A stretch of DNA of 64,000 bases, from contig NC_085857.1 of NCBI RefSeq assembly GCF_034702125.1, positions 49,426,810 through 49,490,809 on the forward strand. Reading direction: 5' to 3'. The notes beneath the pieces are model-generated. The model made no database searches. It was not told where the DNA came from and saw nothing but the letters and a program-made list of their open reading frames with translations. Source of the DNA: Engraulis encrasicolus (lineage: Eukaryota; Chordata; Actinopteri; Clupeiformes; Engraulidae). The stretch's first letter is position 1. Every line of letters begins with the position of its first letter. This document shows, piece by piece, positions 12,582-25,248 of this stretch. Made by a program: the position numbers and the translations under genes.

Positions 12582-14404
12582 TCGTCGGCTTGCTACCAAA
12601 ACCGCCTAAGTCCGATTTTGGGGTTTTCGGAAAACAGGGAAAAACTAAGCACCAAAGGGGGCGCCAAACATCAGTGGCGGTTCTAGGAAATCTGAGACCC
12701 TGGGCAAAGAGCAATTGTGAGTCCCCCCTAATCATTTTGGTCAAAGGAGATTTTTGCAGAACTCCCCTTTTTTACTCCCCTACCACATCTGCATCATCCT
12801 GTCATCATGTGTGTGTCATTGGTCCACTACAAACAGTACCAAGATGTTAATTTATTTTCTTTATTTATTTTGAGTGAAGCTGCAAGTCAAACATGAAATG
12901 GCTCCTAAGGAAAACAAAACACTTTAAAATAAATTATTTGAAGCAGCAAAACAAGAACAATGCACTGCACATTATTTTGATAGTTATACTATTCTTTTTT
13001 ATTTTTATTCCAAACTTTGATCCTGGATATGGTGAATGATTGAAATATTTTTGTAGACCTTGTAACAATCTAGCATGCTATGTATTAAGATCATTATGTC
13101 TAACTGTTTAACTTAAACACTTAAGGGTTTCTTTTGCCTTAAGACATGTAAATCTAGCATGCTGGTATATATCATGTCTACCAGCAGATTTATTTTACTT
13201 TCTAGCACTTTCAGTCACATTAGTTTTCAATGAAACATTATTTGCATTTTCATCCAAAGTGTAACTTTTTTTGTCATTGTGCCAGAGCAATTGCCACAAT
13301 GGTAATGCATACATTGCTCATATCAGGTCAGACACCGACTGCATTGCCACACAGAGTAAGCCATGCAGTGACGCCCAATCTCCATGTTGAGGTCCCATCA
13401 GTCATGGAGGAGGATGAAGGGGTGGGGCACTTCTTTGGTCCTTGTACCTCCTCACGAACTGTCTCCTCCTTGTTTATCATCTTTGCTTAACTTCTGCTCT
13501 TCTCCATGCTCATAGAACTGCCCCACCCTCCCAACCTTGCCCATGACCGAGGTAACCTGGTCATAGAACTGTGCCCCGCCCACTTCAACACCATGACCGT
13601 GCCATTCAGAATATGATATAGAGCCACTACTGGATACCTTACACATTGGACTTGGTCATCCTATTGTGTATGCAATAATGCATTGCACTAGTGACATCAG
13701 CCCATTGCTATTCAAAATCTACATTATGAAAAATTACAATAGGATACAATATATCAGATTGCTATAAGACAATGCAGTCTATGGCAGTCTTCTATAAATC
13801 TGTGATAACATCAAATAAAGTACATGATTAACGATTGCCGAATTCGTGTCAAGGTTACAACTATTAATTAATGTAGGGCTACAACCATTGTGTGATAAGA
13901 TTATCTCAGACAGATGTCTAAGGATGAAGTTTTAAAACATGGCCCTTGTCTTTGAAGAGAGAGAGAGAGAGAGTCAGAAAAAAAATACTCTCAACAGATG
14001 TAAATAAACGGCTTCTTGCATCAAAAATGGCTAAGTCAAGTTACCCAAGTAATTCACATTGGCAGAACAATTGTGCACAGGGCCCCAGGATGAATAGATA
14101 GGGCCCCCATACCACCTGCCAAGATCAAAATAGGGCCCCTACCCCTGCCACCTGCAGGAGGGCCCTAGGCCTACAGGCGAATGCCCTCCTTGTCCTCCCT
14201 ATAGCTACGTCCCTGGTCATTCATTTTCTCATAGGCAGTGTGTGACTTTATACATACAGATTTTTGACTCTGGTGACTGTTGTGATTGATCAATGAACCT
14301 GGCAGAAAGGCAGGGTGATGCAGCTGTGGTAGGGGAGTAAGTTTATGCAAAAATCTCATTTCGACCAAATTCGGACTTAGGCGGTTTTGGTAGCAAGCCG
14401 ACGA
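12582..14404. mobile_element. TA-flanked TIR transposon, TCGTCGGC family (copy E1)
   Basis: The left end TCGTCGGCTTGCTACC runs on into AAAACCGCCTAAGTCCG, and the right end is its reverse complement; the inverted repeat is about 33 bp. TA lies outside both ends (12580-12581 and 14405-14406). Two further copies lie at 25249-26956 and 34581-36282. The 1.8-kb interior has no transposase, so it is non-autonomous. TA duplication suggests Tc1/mariner-type mobilisation. It also contains a relic of a SINE body (see findings). Confidence 0.9.
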
Positions 14405-14479
14405 TATGGAAAATATCAATATACAGAGCCAAAACAGCGGCCCACAGGCATAGGCAACACCAAAAAACTGAACATGGCA

Positions 14480-15238
14480 TGTTTATACCGTGGCTAACAA
14501 AAGTCTAGACACCCATCTTCAAATGTCAGGTTTTTGTGATGAAAAACAAAAAATACATTCACAGCTTTTTCCACCTTCAATCTAAACTGTTAACCTGTAC
14601 AATGTAAATGAGAAACATACTTAAAGCTTTAAAGAAACAAAAGAAAATATAAACTTCAATTAACATGGTTGAATATACACACCCTTAAACTAATACTTTG
14701 TTGTAGCACCTTTGGCTTTCATTAGTGCACAGTCTTTTGTGGGTAAGAATCTATCCGCATGCCACATGTTAATATGGCAATATTCGTTCACCCCTGCATC
14801 TCCTGTGCCCAGTCCCCCTCAGATTACTCAACTGATGTTCGATGGGATACAGGTCTGAAATCTGTCTGGGCCATTCCAAAACCTCAATCTTATTCTGGTG
14901 AAGCCATTCTTCTGTAGATGTAGGCGTGTGTTTAGGGAAATTGCCATTCTGAAAGATAAGTTCCTCTACATCTTCACCTTTCTACCAGGGGGCTGAAGGT
15001 TTTGTGCCACTACCACGGCCCCTATGGAAATGTTCATAATTCTCTCCTCCCTAATGAAGGCCCCAGTTACAGCTGAAGAAAAACAGCACAAAAGCACAAT
15101 GATGCCACAACCATACTTCACATCAGTTATGGTGTTATTGGGGTGATATTTTGCGCCAAACACACCCATTGGAATGATGACTAGAAAGCTCAATCTTGGT
15201 GGAGTAAATTTAGCAAAAAATACTTCTGTAATCTCCAC
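14480..15238 (-). pseudogene. Tc1-like transposase, left half (minus strand)
   Basis: Read on the minus strand this gives the central and C-terminal part of a fish Tc1-like transposase. The best open stretch (14966-15301) includes a CFSSAVTGAF segment, the family's conserved block before the catalytic Asp/Glu region. Left of it come the CCATTCCAAAACCTCAATCT region and the ACACCCTTAAACTAATACTT tail seen at the 3' end of these elements. Stops and frameshifts make it non-functional. It meets a second half in the opposite orientation at about 15238. Confidence 0.85.
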
Positions 15239-15537
15239 AATGCATGTGGGAAGATGTTTTGTGGTCTGGCGAAACCGAGGTTGAACATTTTGGACATACA
15301 TGTAATTCCAAAAGGTATGTTTGGCACAACAACAACACTACATTGTCAAAGTAACACCATGCCTAAAGTGGCAGCTAACCAGCCAAATCCTGACCCCCTG
15401 CTTGTAGCGGCACAAAACCTGCCCCCTGAGAGGTGATGATGTGGATGAACGTAATCTTTCAGAACAACAATTACCTTGGACTCATGCCTAAATCAACAGA
15501 AAATGGCTTCACCAGCATAAGATTGTGGTTTTGGAAT

Positions 15538-17099
15538 TAGGCGAGTACATTTAGGGTTTAACCACAAAAAAAATGATACAAAAGGTTTTTTATGGATTCT
15601 ATTACTATTGGACCTGCTAAATGACATACTAAAAATCTAGTAAAATCTGACTCATTTTCAACATAGCTGCCATAGGCTTATTATAAGGGTCAAGAGACAC
15701 TCCAGGTGAATAGGCCAAAAAAATTAGCTTGCCGATATCACCATGAAACTTAATCCGGTGATTACTCACATATTTGTGAGAAAAAAATGTATTGCAAGTT
15801 TTCTGAAATGTTATGTTTTAATATGGTAATTTGACTATATCTAATTAAATATGCATTAAATTTCAAAATGCAAAAACTCAAAATCTGAAAAAGCCAAGCT
15901 CAAAATTACTCTTTTATTTTGTTTCTAGTAAGCCAGAAGATGTCTTCAGAAGAGATTATGGACATCTCTTTTTGTTTTGTAGTAAATCTAAAAGTCTTTG
16001 TGCAGACTCACCAGCTAGCATTTTTTTTTTTCAAAACATGATTATTTAACATCTCTCTTAGATAAATAATTGAGTTTTATGTTTCTCAAGTTCTTCCAGA
16101 CATTATTTGAGTCTGGTGGTATCATTCTTAGCATGTATCAAGGGCAAGGTCAGCTGTCCTCAAATCATAGCCTCTCCACAGAGGTGTCCTAAGGGCTGGT
16201 GCTGGGACTCCCATTTGCCATGTACACCACATCACTGGGCCATGTTATCTGTTCTCACAGCTTCTCATACTGTTACACTGATGAAGCACAGTTACTTTGT
16301 GCCAGATGACTCCATGGTCACACACATTTCCGCTTGCCTCTCTGAACTATCCACAAGTATGAAGGAATGCAACCTTCAGTTGAGCCTCACCCAAATGCAC
16401 TGCTGGTGATCCCAGCCAAAGATTTAGGTTGCCATGATATCGAACTCAATATGGATTCTGCTACTGTTGCCTCAAATAAGGCCACAAGAAATCTAAGTGT
16501 CATTGTTGATGACCATCTATCATTCTCTGATCACATAGCCTCGCTTTCCCAGTCATGTCCTCTTTTTCATGCCCTAATTGAATACAAGGCCCTACTAACC
16601 CTTGCCTATGAAGCTACAACAGGCCCTACTCTGGCTTACCCGAAAGCTATGCTAAAGCCCTATGTCCTTTCAGGACATTGTCTGTCTCCAGTACCAGCCG
16701 TTTCACCTTGCCCTCTACTTACACATGTAGTGGCTCCTGTCTATTCAGTTCAGCTGCTGAAAGACCCAAAATACCTAGTAACACCATGATTCATCACTGA
16801 TGATGTGCCCTGACAAACAACACATGGATATTACCATAGCAGTAGTGTCTTTATCCACCCAAACAGCACTCAAACAGCAGTAAACAGATCCTGAAAACAT
16901 GTTAATTCATGCCAATGTAATTATCAGGTAGTAACCTTTATTTTAAAAAACTTGAAAATGACACCTTTCCTGAAGTTAGATTTTCCTAGATTTTTAGTAT
17001 GTTAGTAAGGACAGCTGGATGTATTGAAATCAGTTGAAAAACCTTTTGTATCAAATTTTTTGGGGTTTGGTGCATTTTGGCCATAGATGTACTCGACTA
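15538..17099. mobile_element. TIR element with AAT duplication, carrying a LINE fragment
   Basis: Long imperfect inverted arms run from the ends inward. The left starts TAGGCGAGTACAT and the right ends ATGTACTCGACTA; the pairing continues through GATACAAAAGG and CATACTAAAAATCTAG. AAT lies outside both ends (15535-15537 and 17100-17102). Removing it rejoins the Tc1 sequence (TTGG-AAT-GGCCC), so the boundaries are well supported. It contains a reverse-transcriptase fragment at 16140-16790. Confidence 0.85.
16140..16790 (+). pseudogene. CR1/L2-type LINE reverse-transcriptase fragment
   Basis: Two overlapping frames keep recognisable reverse-transcriptase C-terminal blocks: PDDSMVTHISACLSEL, then LLVIPAKD, and NLSVIVDDHLSFSDHIASL. 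These resemble the segments downstream of the YADD box in L2-group LINEs. The YADD box is degraded (VTLMKHSYF in its place). Several frameshifts and stops are present. It lies inside a DNA transposon rather than in a LINE. Confidence 0.8.
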
Positions 17100-17299
17100 A
17101 ATGGCCCACACAGAATTCAGACCTGTATGACATGGAACATCTGTTGGGTGATCTGAGGAGGACTGTGCGGATGAGATGCATTCATAATCTGTTAAGATTT
17201 GGATTGGTTTTGCAAAGATGAGTGGACACATATTGTCACATCAATATTATGCCATGCTGATAAGACTCTGAAAGACTGAGTGCTGTAATAGACTGTGTG

Positions 17300-18086
17300 T
17301 GTGTGTGCTGTGACACACGGGTGGTTGACGTTTAAGGGCGTAACGCAAAAAAAAAAAAAAGTTTGTCCAATTCCTGAAAAAAATGATGGAAACAATTGGG
17401 GAAAAAAGAGAAAAAAAGCACTTAGTGGTCCGTGGAATTTCGCCTTATTTTTGCCATTTTTGGGAAAATGTGTCCTGCATCAACACATTGCATAGGCATG
17501 TCACATCGCAGGAAAATGAGGTCACAACACAGGAAATTCACTGCATTATGGCCATTTTAATCCGTTTGTATGTATGACTGACATCTGAGCTCATGCTGAC
17601 TTGATAGGGATATTGTGTTTAATCTTAATGTGTTTTCATTATAAAAAAAACTTTTTTTCCTTCCACAAGAGCAGTCACACCACAGGACACCATAAAACGA
17701 ACCTAAGCAAAATACTGGCGGTGCATAGGGTGCAGAGAGAGCGCACACAATTGGGAACACAGACTGTGAGGGAAACAAAAAGGACTAGGAGAGAATGCTG
17801 CTACTGCTCCAACATTTGCACGCTCCTTTTTCAAAGTGCAACAGGGAAGTATGATCGCAAATGTGGGAAACTCAGCTCCCTTTGCTACAATAATCATAAA
17901 ATGCAAGTTTAAACAAGTCATAGCAAAACATACTGAAGATGTACATATAGAGTTGAAAGGTCTATCAAACACCTAATCAACCAAAAAAAACCCCAATCAA
18001 ATTAAACCACACTGATTGAATGCATCACACTCATTTGTGTGGCCAAAGCCCTATTCCAACGGGAGTAGTTTAATGGGGGGACCTGG
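17300..18086. other. Unassigned DNA between Tc1 remnant and hAT element
   Basis: It holds a short (GT)n, poly-A runs (about 17347 and 17642) and open frames of 60-103 codons without domain signatures. I see no gene. Confidence 0.5.
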
Positions 18087-18640
18087 CAGGGCTGGACTGG
18101 CCATCTGGCGTACCGGGCATATCCCGGTGGGCCCTCGCGCGTCTCGGGCCCTCCCAGGGCCCGAAATAATAATAAAAATATATATCAATTATTTTTTATT
18201 GTCTGCACCCGTAAAAAATGACACATCGGCGCCCATTGGATGCTTCTTCTAATGCACATTGGGCTAGTCCAATGAAACACTTTGGTTCTCTAAGGCCCGC
18301 CCCTCCCTACAGAGCCCCACCAGAAATATTCTAGTAAGGGTAAATCTAAACTCTCTCTGCCCCCACTTGACAAATCTAATCATCACCTCAATAGTAGTTG
18401 ACGACCACCTGGCTTAAAACTCTGGTGGATGATAGGACGCAAAATGGAGAAAGAAGAGTGGCTACACAGTAAATTGTGTAGTGTTAAAATAACACTTAAA
18501 GAGTTAAAATTAACACTGTTCTAGTGTCTATTTGGTCCTGCTCCAGATCAGTGTTAAACACTGGTGTTAGATTTATAGTGTTAAGCTAACACTATAAAGA
18601 GTAAAGCAGTTTCGGGGAGCACCCTACTAACAATTTTTAG

Positions 18641-19597
18641 ATGCGTCCCAGCATCTCTATAAGAGGGTCTGTCTGTCCGTCCGTCCGTCCGTCCGTCCGT
18701 CCGTCCGTCCGTCCGTCCGCCTTCAATTGTGTCTGAAACGCATTCCTTCAATTGTTCCTTCCTGTGGCCACAAGGCGGCAGACTTGCCATTTTGGACCGG
18801 AGCGAATGCGTGCAAGCATAGCCTTTCTATACTAAACCGGATGCTAACGTTGGCGAAAAGTAGCCTAGCCACAGGCTAACTGACAAACGTGAGGCCAACA
18901 ACTCAGCCGATCGTGATGTACGCCACAAATAGACCAATCGACCTCATATTTACACACTACAATGTTGATTTCTGCCTTCGATTTTCAGTTCAGTTCAGAT
19001 CAGTTAAGAAATCTAGCGTCGGATTAACACATTATTAAGGTAGTAAAGCGAGTTGCCGCCATGTTTGTTTTCCAGAATCACCCGGGTAGAGAGCTCACGT
19101 GCAGCATTCTGGGTAATTGAGTTTCAATTCACCTAAAGGGTGAACCCATTAGCGCATGATTCACCCAAACTGTTTTATTTATTTATTTATTATTTGTCGA
19201 TGTTTAGATTCTTTCCCACATGCACATAATGCTGAAATGGCGTGATACTAAAGGTTGTTAGGCCTAATAAATGTCTGGTAATTTGTAATGTAGCCTACTT
19301 CATCTAGGCTATGTGAAATTTCAAATCATAGCCTATGGTTCTTTTCCAAATCCAAGAATGATGATAAGCTTATTATACCCTAAACTGCAAAAAATAAAGC
19401 CATGTCTCGCCATTTTGCTGCCTTGCTGCCTGCCACAATATTTGAAGTGTCCATGATGACCAATAAACAAAAAGTACATCCTCGGGGGGCGTTGACAGGC
19501 TAGGAGGAGGCCAGGGGGGCGTTTGGGGGGAAAAATGGCATAGGCCTAGTTGGAACTGGCATAGAGGGACGCATCTGTTGTCCGCCTGTCGGCCTTG
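18641..19597. mobile_element. 0.96-kb insertion within element B
   Basis: Comparison with copy C (34321-34341, AATTTTTAGTTCTAAG) shows an uninterrupted site. Here 957 bp separate the two halves, with TTAG on both sides (18637-18640 and 19598-19601). ATGCGTCCC at the left and GGGACGCAT near the right are inverted. It carries a (CCGT)n array at 18676-18718. No transposase. Superfamily not assigned. Confidence 0.8.
18670..18719. repeat. (CCGT)n tetranucleotide array
   Basis: About 12 units of CCGT/GTCC preceded by GTCTGTCT. Confidence 0.95.
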
Positions 19598-21113
19598 TTA
19601 GTTCTAAGAAGGTTCCTGGAACACAAGCCCTTGGTTCCAGTTTAGTTCTGGGTACGTCCCCAGAGTCATGTTTGGTTATTTTTCCGTTCTCACTTGGTTG
19701 GCAGGAAAGTTTAATTTTCGTTCCTAGAATGTTATATGTGTAGTTCCCATTCCGTTCCCTTATTGTTCTCTCACTGTCACGTTATTCCTGTTCATGTCAT
19801 GTTTGTTCCCTTGCCATTCCCATATGGTTCCCTTAATCTTGTTGGTTGCATATTTGGTTCCTTAGACATGCTCCTGATGTTCCCCCAACCTTTTGGTCCT
19901 GCCCCACTATCTCTCACCATAGTTGAGGTACCCTGATCATGGTAATTAAGCACCTCCCATCCTCCACCATGACTGAAACACCCTGCGCCTGGCATCAGTT
20001 TGCCACACTGCTCTCTAAAGATAATGTTTAATGTTGTTGAAAAAATGTAAAATGTCTATGTTTAATAGATTAGTCTATGCTGCACTGCACCACAATGTGA
20101 AAGAAATATCAGCTGAGCATGTATGAACACAATCTAGTGGGGATTAATACCAAATGTTTTCCTTAATGAAGTATAAAATATAACCATACCATCTACATCA
20201 AGTGCACAGTGGAGCAAGCAAAGTAACATGTGCTGTTACTGACTAGCTCACAAAGCAAGGCACAAGATGTAGCTAACAAATGCCATAAGCCAAAAGCGCC
20301 TTTAGCTTGCTTGCAAACATCAAGTGCACAATGGAGCAGACAATGTAACATGTGCTGTTACTGACTAGCTCACAAAGCAAGATACAAGATGTAGCTCATA
20401 AATTCCATAAGCCAAAAGCACCTTTAGCTTGCTTGCAAAGCAGGTAAACAAGCGCTATGCTGTGCCATGCTGACCAGCCAGCAGGCAGGCAGGCAAATAT
20501 TTAAAGCACTGTGACAGTCCAGGTTTATATACAGGCTCAAGAGTACCATGTGACCAGATTGATTAGGAGTTTTTTCAGGTGCAAGCAATTGAGTCATGAT
20601 ATACCAGCCCTAAGTAATTAGGTTTGGCCAGGCGCTGATGGACAGATTGGTTGTGAGGGGCCTGCTTGTTACCGGCAAAGGTGTAACATGATCTCAAGTT
20701 ATTTCTTTCACTCAACACATCTTTTGTGTGATGTTGTGTGCACAGCCAAACCTTAGATCAACCCAACCAAGTTGAGTTAAATGAATGAAATGGAATAAAT
20801 AAATAAAAAGATTGTGTACATGATTAAATCTGGAGGAAATACTGTTACTAATATGTAGACGTATATGATTTAATCGGGTGGACAGTCATCATTGCTTATG
20901 CTCTGAACAACACAGTATAAACAAAGTTGGGCAGACAAACTCCATCACCTCGAGGAGGCGGGGGCTCTCTGGAGTACTTCTAACTCCACACAATTTAACA
21001 ACTTCATTTGTCACTGACACTGGAGAGCATCTCACTCCATTTGGTGTTGGAATTACTCCAATAGTGTTAATAAGCCTTAACACTGCAAAATTAACACTGG
21101 CAAATTTACTGTG

Positions 21114-22986
21114 TACATGACAAGCGCAAGAAACGATAACGCAGACCCTAAATTGGACGCGGCAAATGTGCTAAAATCACTGACAAGTTGTTTAAAACTA
21201 AAAACACAAGCTCGAGCTAATGTGGTTCGGCCCGTCGGAGATGGGGATTGGGGAACCACTGCTGGACGGCTCGATAGGTTGGGACACTTGGGCCGCGAGC
21301 GGACAGGTGGTGCTGGATAATGAAGAGGAGTGTAGGTGTAGGAGAGGTTTCGAGCAGGGGAAGAAAAGATGAGGAGACGAGACGTGACGCAGGGATATTG
21401 AGGTTGGTCTTCACCCCAGCACACTCTCTAGCTAGCTAATGCAGTGTAGCCAAGTTTGGCTACCTCTATTACCCATGTACCGTCTGGTGATAACTATGCG
21501 CTGCTTGTTTCGTTTCCAAGACCAAGTTTCGTTTCGATGACCAAGTTGTCATCCTGACTTCATCAAATCACTCGCAAACATGTACTCATTTTGATGCCTT
21601 TCCCTTCCCTTCTCTTGTAATGGTGTAATGCCAGCATAGAAATCTTTAATTTGTCTTGTCACAAGGCCGTGATGTGTGCTATGTAGTTATGCGTCCTGCC
21701 CTGTCCTCTACTCTAGATCTAGCTGGCTTCTGCGTTTTTCTGCATGAAACTTAAGTTGTCGTCCCTCTTCACTCGCTCAAATCAGTAACAAATATGTAGA
21801 TTTATTTTCATGAACCATTTCTTTTAATGTGTCGGCTGTCACACGGACGACATGTGTAGGCTACTGTGTCTTGTAATAACATGTTAATTACGTTGCAATT
21901 GGCGCATCCCCGCCCTTCCCCAAACCTTACAATATCTTTTTTTTTTTACTATTCTGCTTGTCGCCGTGTTGTGCAACTACGATTTTATACAAAATGCATT
22001 TTTGTAATTTTCCCCCTAATGTCATGTCACGTCATTATATCAAGACATCTGAGTATTATCTGCCTCTTAGATGGATAAGTAAGACGCCGATCAGCCGTGC
22101 CATTGTTAGGGAATCGCTATACGCGCTCACTTGACCTGCTGTGAACACTCTAGCTATTTGTGTTGTTGTTGGCATTGCAGTGTGTAGGCTATGTTGGAAG
22201 TCTAAGCGATACGACTTGGTTTTGCTGTGGTGAAAAAATGGCGAGTGTCCGAAAAAAAACCACTTGTCAGACGTTGACAATCTGAGCCTCTTTTGATGAG
22301 TCTCAAGCTGCATTACAGTTCATGCCTAGATAACAACTAGATAATAACGGTTTGGGGCGCATTGGTAAAGGGGTGCGTGTTGTTAACATGCCATTTAGTA
22401 AGTAGGCTCACTCACTGACTGTATGAACTGGAGCAATTTGACATTCAACCAAGGAAATTATTATTTTTACGAGATTTTATTATCATTATTAGATTTGGTG
22501 TATTATATTGCTTATATATTGCTTTGAAAGCCCACCTGGGAAACTCCCATTGTGACACTCAACTCTTAATGTGTTTGGGTCTGTGGGACCCATTTTCAGT
22601 TTTTGCTTTAGAAAAATGGTATGGATACTTTTTAATATTGAGATTCACTGGCCAGGGCTCATAATCAGGAAAATAAAGTTAGTTGTCCTCCTCTCTCTAT
22701 CTCCTACCCTCAAACATAGGCTACTCAGAACTTCAGAAGCAGTATGAAGGGAACATGGTGCACAGCAGCTTTTTTCTTCCTTTCAGCCCAGGTCCAGTGG
22801 GCAAGAATATCTTCTGTGTAACAAAAACATGACCACCATATAAAGGCCTATACATTATACATACATTATATGTCTGTATATACGGTATACGCCGAGACAA
22901 TATCACCATATACCGATACCGATATACCGATAGAGGCACTGGGCCCTCAGGAGTCAAAAATTGCCCGGGCCCTTTTCAGATCCCAG
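21114..22986. other. Interior of the hAT-like element, right part
   Basis: It contains CpG-bearing unique-looking sequence (21120-21420) and an AT-rich part. The frames of 64-115 codons show no domain. An alternating TATA/CGATA-rich patch is at 22840-22940. No gene is called. Confidence 0.5.
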
Positions 22987-23003
22987 TCCAGCCCTGGTAC
23001 CTA

Positions 23004-23240
23004 GGGCAGCCGTGGCGAAGTGGTTAGAGAGTTGGTCTTTCAATCTAGGGGTTGCAGGTTCAAATCCCACCTGACCTGTCCCTACATCTCCCTCCATGGC
23101 TGAAGTGCCCTTGAGCAAGGCACCTAACCCCACACTGCTCCAGGGCCTGTAACCAATACCCTGAAAAATAATAACTGTAAGTCGCTTTGAATAAAATGAA
23201 AGCGTCAGCTAAGTGCAATATAATGTAATGTAAAGTAATA
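23004..23240 (+). mobile_element. tRNA-derived SINE, full length
   Basis: A pol III A box TGGCGAAGTGG (23013-23023) and B box GGTTCAAATCC (23057-23067) are spaced as in tRNA. They are followed by a tRNA-unrelated body (CCATGGCTGAAGTGCCC, GAGCAAGGCACC), a LINE-like 3' part (GTAAGTCGCTTTG) and a short tail of TAATG repeats. The A/B-box region is not a functional tRNA gene. It sits immediately beside the right end of the hAT element. Confidence 0.88.
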
Positions 23241-23977
<737 letters not shown>

Positions 23978-24203
23978 TGTGTCTGTCTTATTACTATCAG
24001 TCTGCGTAAAATGACAACAGATGAGTAAGAAAAAGTGCTTAAAATCAACCTTCCTCTTGAAGACTAAGGTTGACTCAAAGGGAAGTAAAGGGTGAGTGGG
24101 GAGAAATGGAACAAAGCCTGCCTGATCCTAACCTGTTGTAACTTGACCTGACGTAACCTAACCCCACACTTGATGGCATGCAATTACACACACGCACACA
24201 CAC

Positions 24204-24316
24204 TCACTCACTCACTCACTCACTCACTCACTCACTCACTCACTCACTCACTCACTCACTCACTCACTCACTCACTCACTCACTCACTCACTCACTCACT
24301 CACTCACTCACTCACA

Positions 24317-24376
<60 letters not shown>
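24204..24376. repeat. Compound (CACT)n-(CT)n microsatellite
   Basis: About 28 CACT units (to 24314) pass directly into a (CT)n run with TTTC and TGTC interruptions. A compound array suggests expansion from a CA/CT boundary. Confidence 0.97.
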
Positions 24377-24481
24377 GACGTGCGCACACACAGAAGGAAG
24401 TTTCTACAAACAGGTACTACATTACGCTAAGAACAACACATCTGTAAAATATGCATCTAATTAAGGAGCAGGATAGGTGGC

Positions 24482-24641
<160 letters not shown>

Positions 24642-25121
24642 ATTCATAAAGCAGCAACAAGAGCAATAGTCAGAGCACTTAGGGCCCTAGATCCACCTGC
24701 CCTTTAAAAGGTTTTTTTCACAATGTACACAAACTGCTCTTTGAAAGAAAGGTAGTATACAACAATTTTGAAACACCTACATTGCGTACAATCTCTTCAT
24801 TCAAATTCATGCAACAAGCTGGAACAAAGTCAGAACCCCAGGCTAAAACCACTTAAACCACAAACAGGTGTGATTTGAACACATATAGGGAAGAGCCTGT
24901 GAGGAGGATCAGCAGGGATGGGCTGGAACCTAAAATGTGACTTTGATAGAGGCAGTCGGTTGGTATGCTAAGCGTATGCAAATGAGCAGGCGGGGCACTC
25001 GGAGGGTCACTCTCAGCCTCAAAATGAATGGCAGTGAATGAGAAGCCAGCGTACGGAGGGTAAATTCTGCTTTTTTGAACTTGCAATTGTCTGGGAGCAC
25101 AATAAGTGGCAGAATAATATC

Positions 25122-25244
25122 TATGTCCGAACGACCATGAGCAGTTAGAATCCAAAGTCCCCCCACCAAAACTTAGCTGTAAGACTGAAGAGTGTTGGTG
25201 GGGGGACTGTGGATTCTACAACTGCTTGTGGTCGTTCGGACATA
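25122..25244. repeat. Near-perfect palindrome (~50-bp arms)
   Basis: TATGTCCGAACGACCATGAG at the left pairs with CTTGTGGTCGTTCGGACATA at the right, and pairing continues through AGTCCCCCCACCAA/TTGGTGGGGGGACT. The loop is about 25 bp. This could be a tiny MITE; E2 inserted into its right edge. Confidence 0.85.
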
Positions 25245-25248
25245 TATA

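Larger units (their letters stand above)
15239..17297 (+). pseudogene. Tc1-like transposase, right half (plus strand), split by an insertion
   Basis: The plus strand resumes Tc1 transposase sequence at GGGAAGATGTTTTGTGGTCT and runs to 15537. It then continues after the 1.56-kb insertion at 17103 (GGCCCACACAGAATTCAGAC) to CTGAGTGCTGTAATAGA at about 17297. The last part is the C-terminal region of the family. It is head to head with the minus-strand half. The frame is broken many times. Confidence 0.8.
18475..21113. mobile_element. TA-flanked element B (CACAGTAAAT termini)
   Basis: The ends are CACAGTAAATTG and its inverse AAATTTACTGTG, with TA outside both (18473-18474, 21114-21115). Sub-terminal regions are rich in AACACT/AGTGTTAA motifs. 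The middle carries a copy of the GTTCC-rich transposon body in the opposite orientation to copy A, missing one arm. A ~126-bp block (20208-20450) is tandemly duplicated here and in copy C but single in copy A. No coding capacity. Confidence 0.88.
18087..22996. mobile_element. hAT-like element, CAGGGCTGGACTGG ends, containing nested insertions
   Basis: It begins CAGGGCTGGACTGGCC and ends AGTCCAGCCCTG, an inverted pair. The flanking octamers GGACCTGG (18079-18086) and GTACCTAG (22997-23004) agree at 6 of 8 positions, as expected of an old hAT duplication. Its own sequence is about 2.27 kb (18087-18474 and 21114-22996); the rest is element B. No intact transposase is seen. The GGGCCC-rich sub-terminal region is typical of this common fish repeat. 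Confidence 0.82.

Noticed and set aside
12673..14212. Separate hAT element nested inside E1 (CAGTGGCGGTTCTAG start, TAGCTACGTCCCTG end)
   Set aside because: Both ends look hAT-like, but the flanking octamers do not match and all three E copies share the structure, so it is treated as part of the E family.
20878..21320. Frames at the right end of element B, repeated at 37329-37676
   Set aside because: Identical frames occur in both transposon copies and start inside the element; repeat shadows.
23004..23080. tRNA gene
   Set aside because: A and B boxes are present but the fold is imperfect and a SINE body and tail follow; the same holds for 43380-43450.
24853..25155. 100-codon minus frame similar to one at 27017-27265
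   Set aside because: The similarity comes from the two arms of an inverted repeat, not from a protein family.
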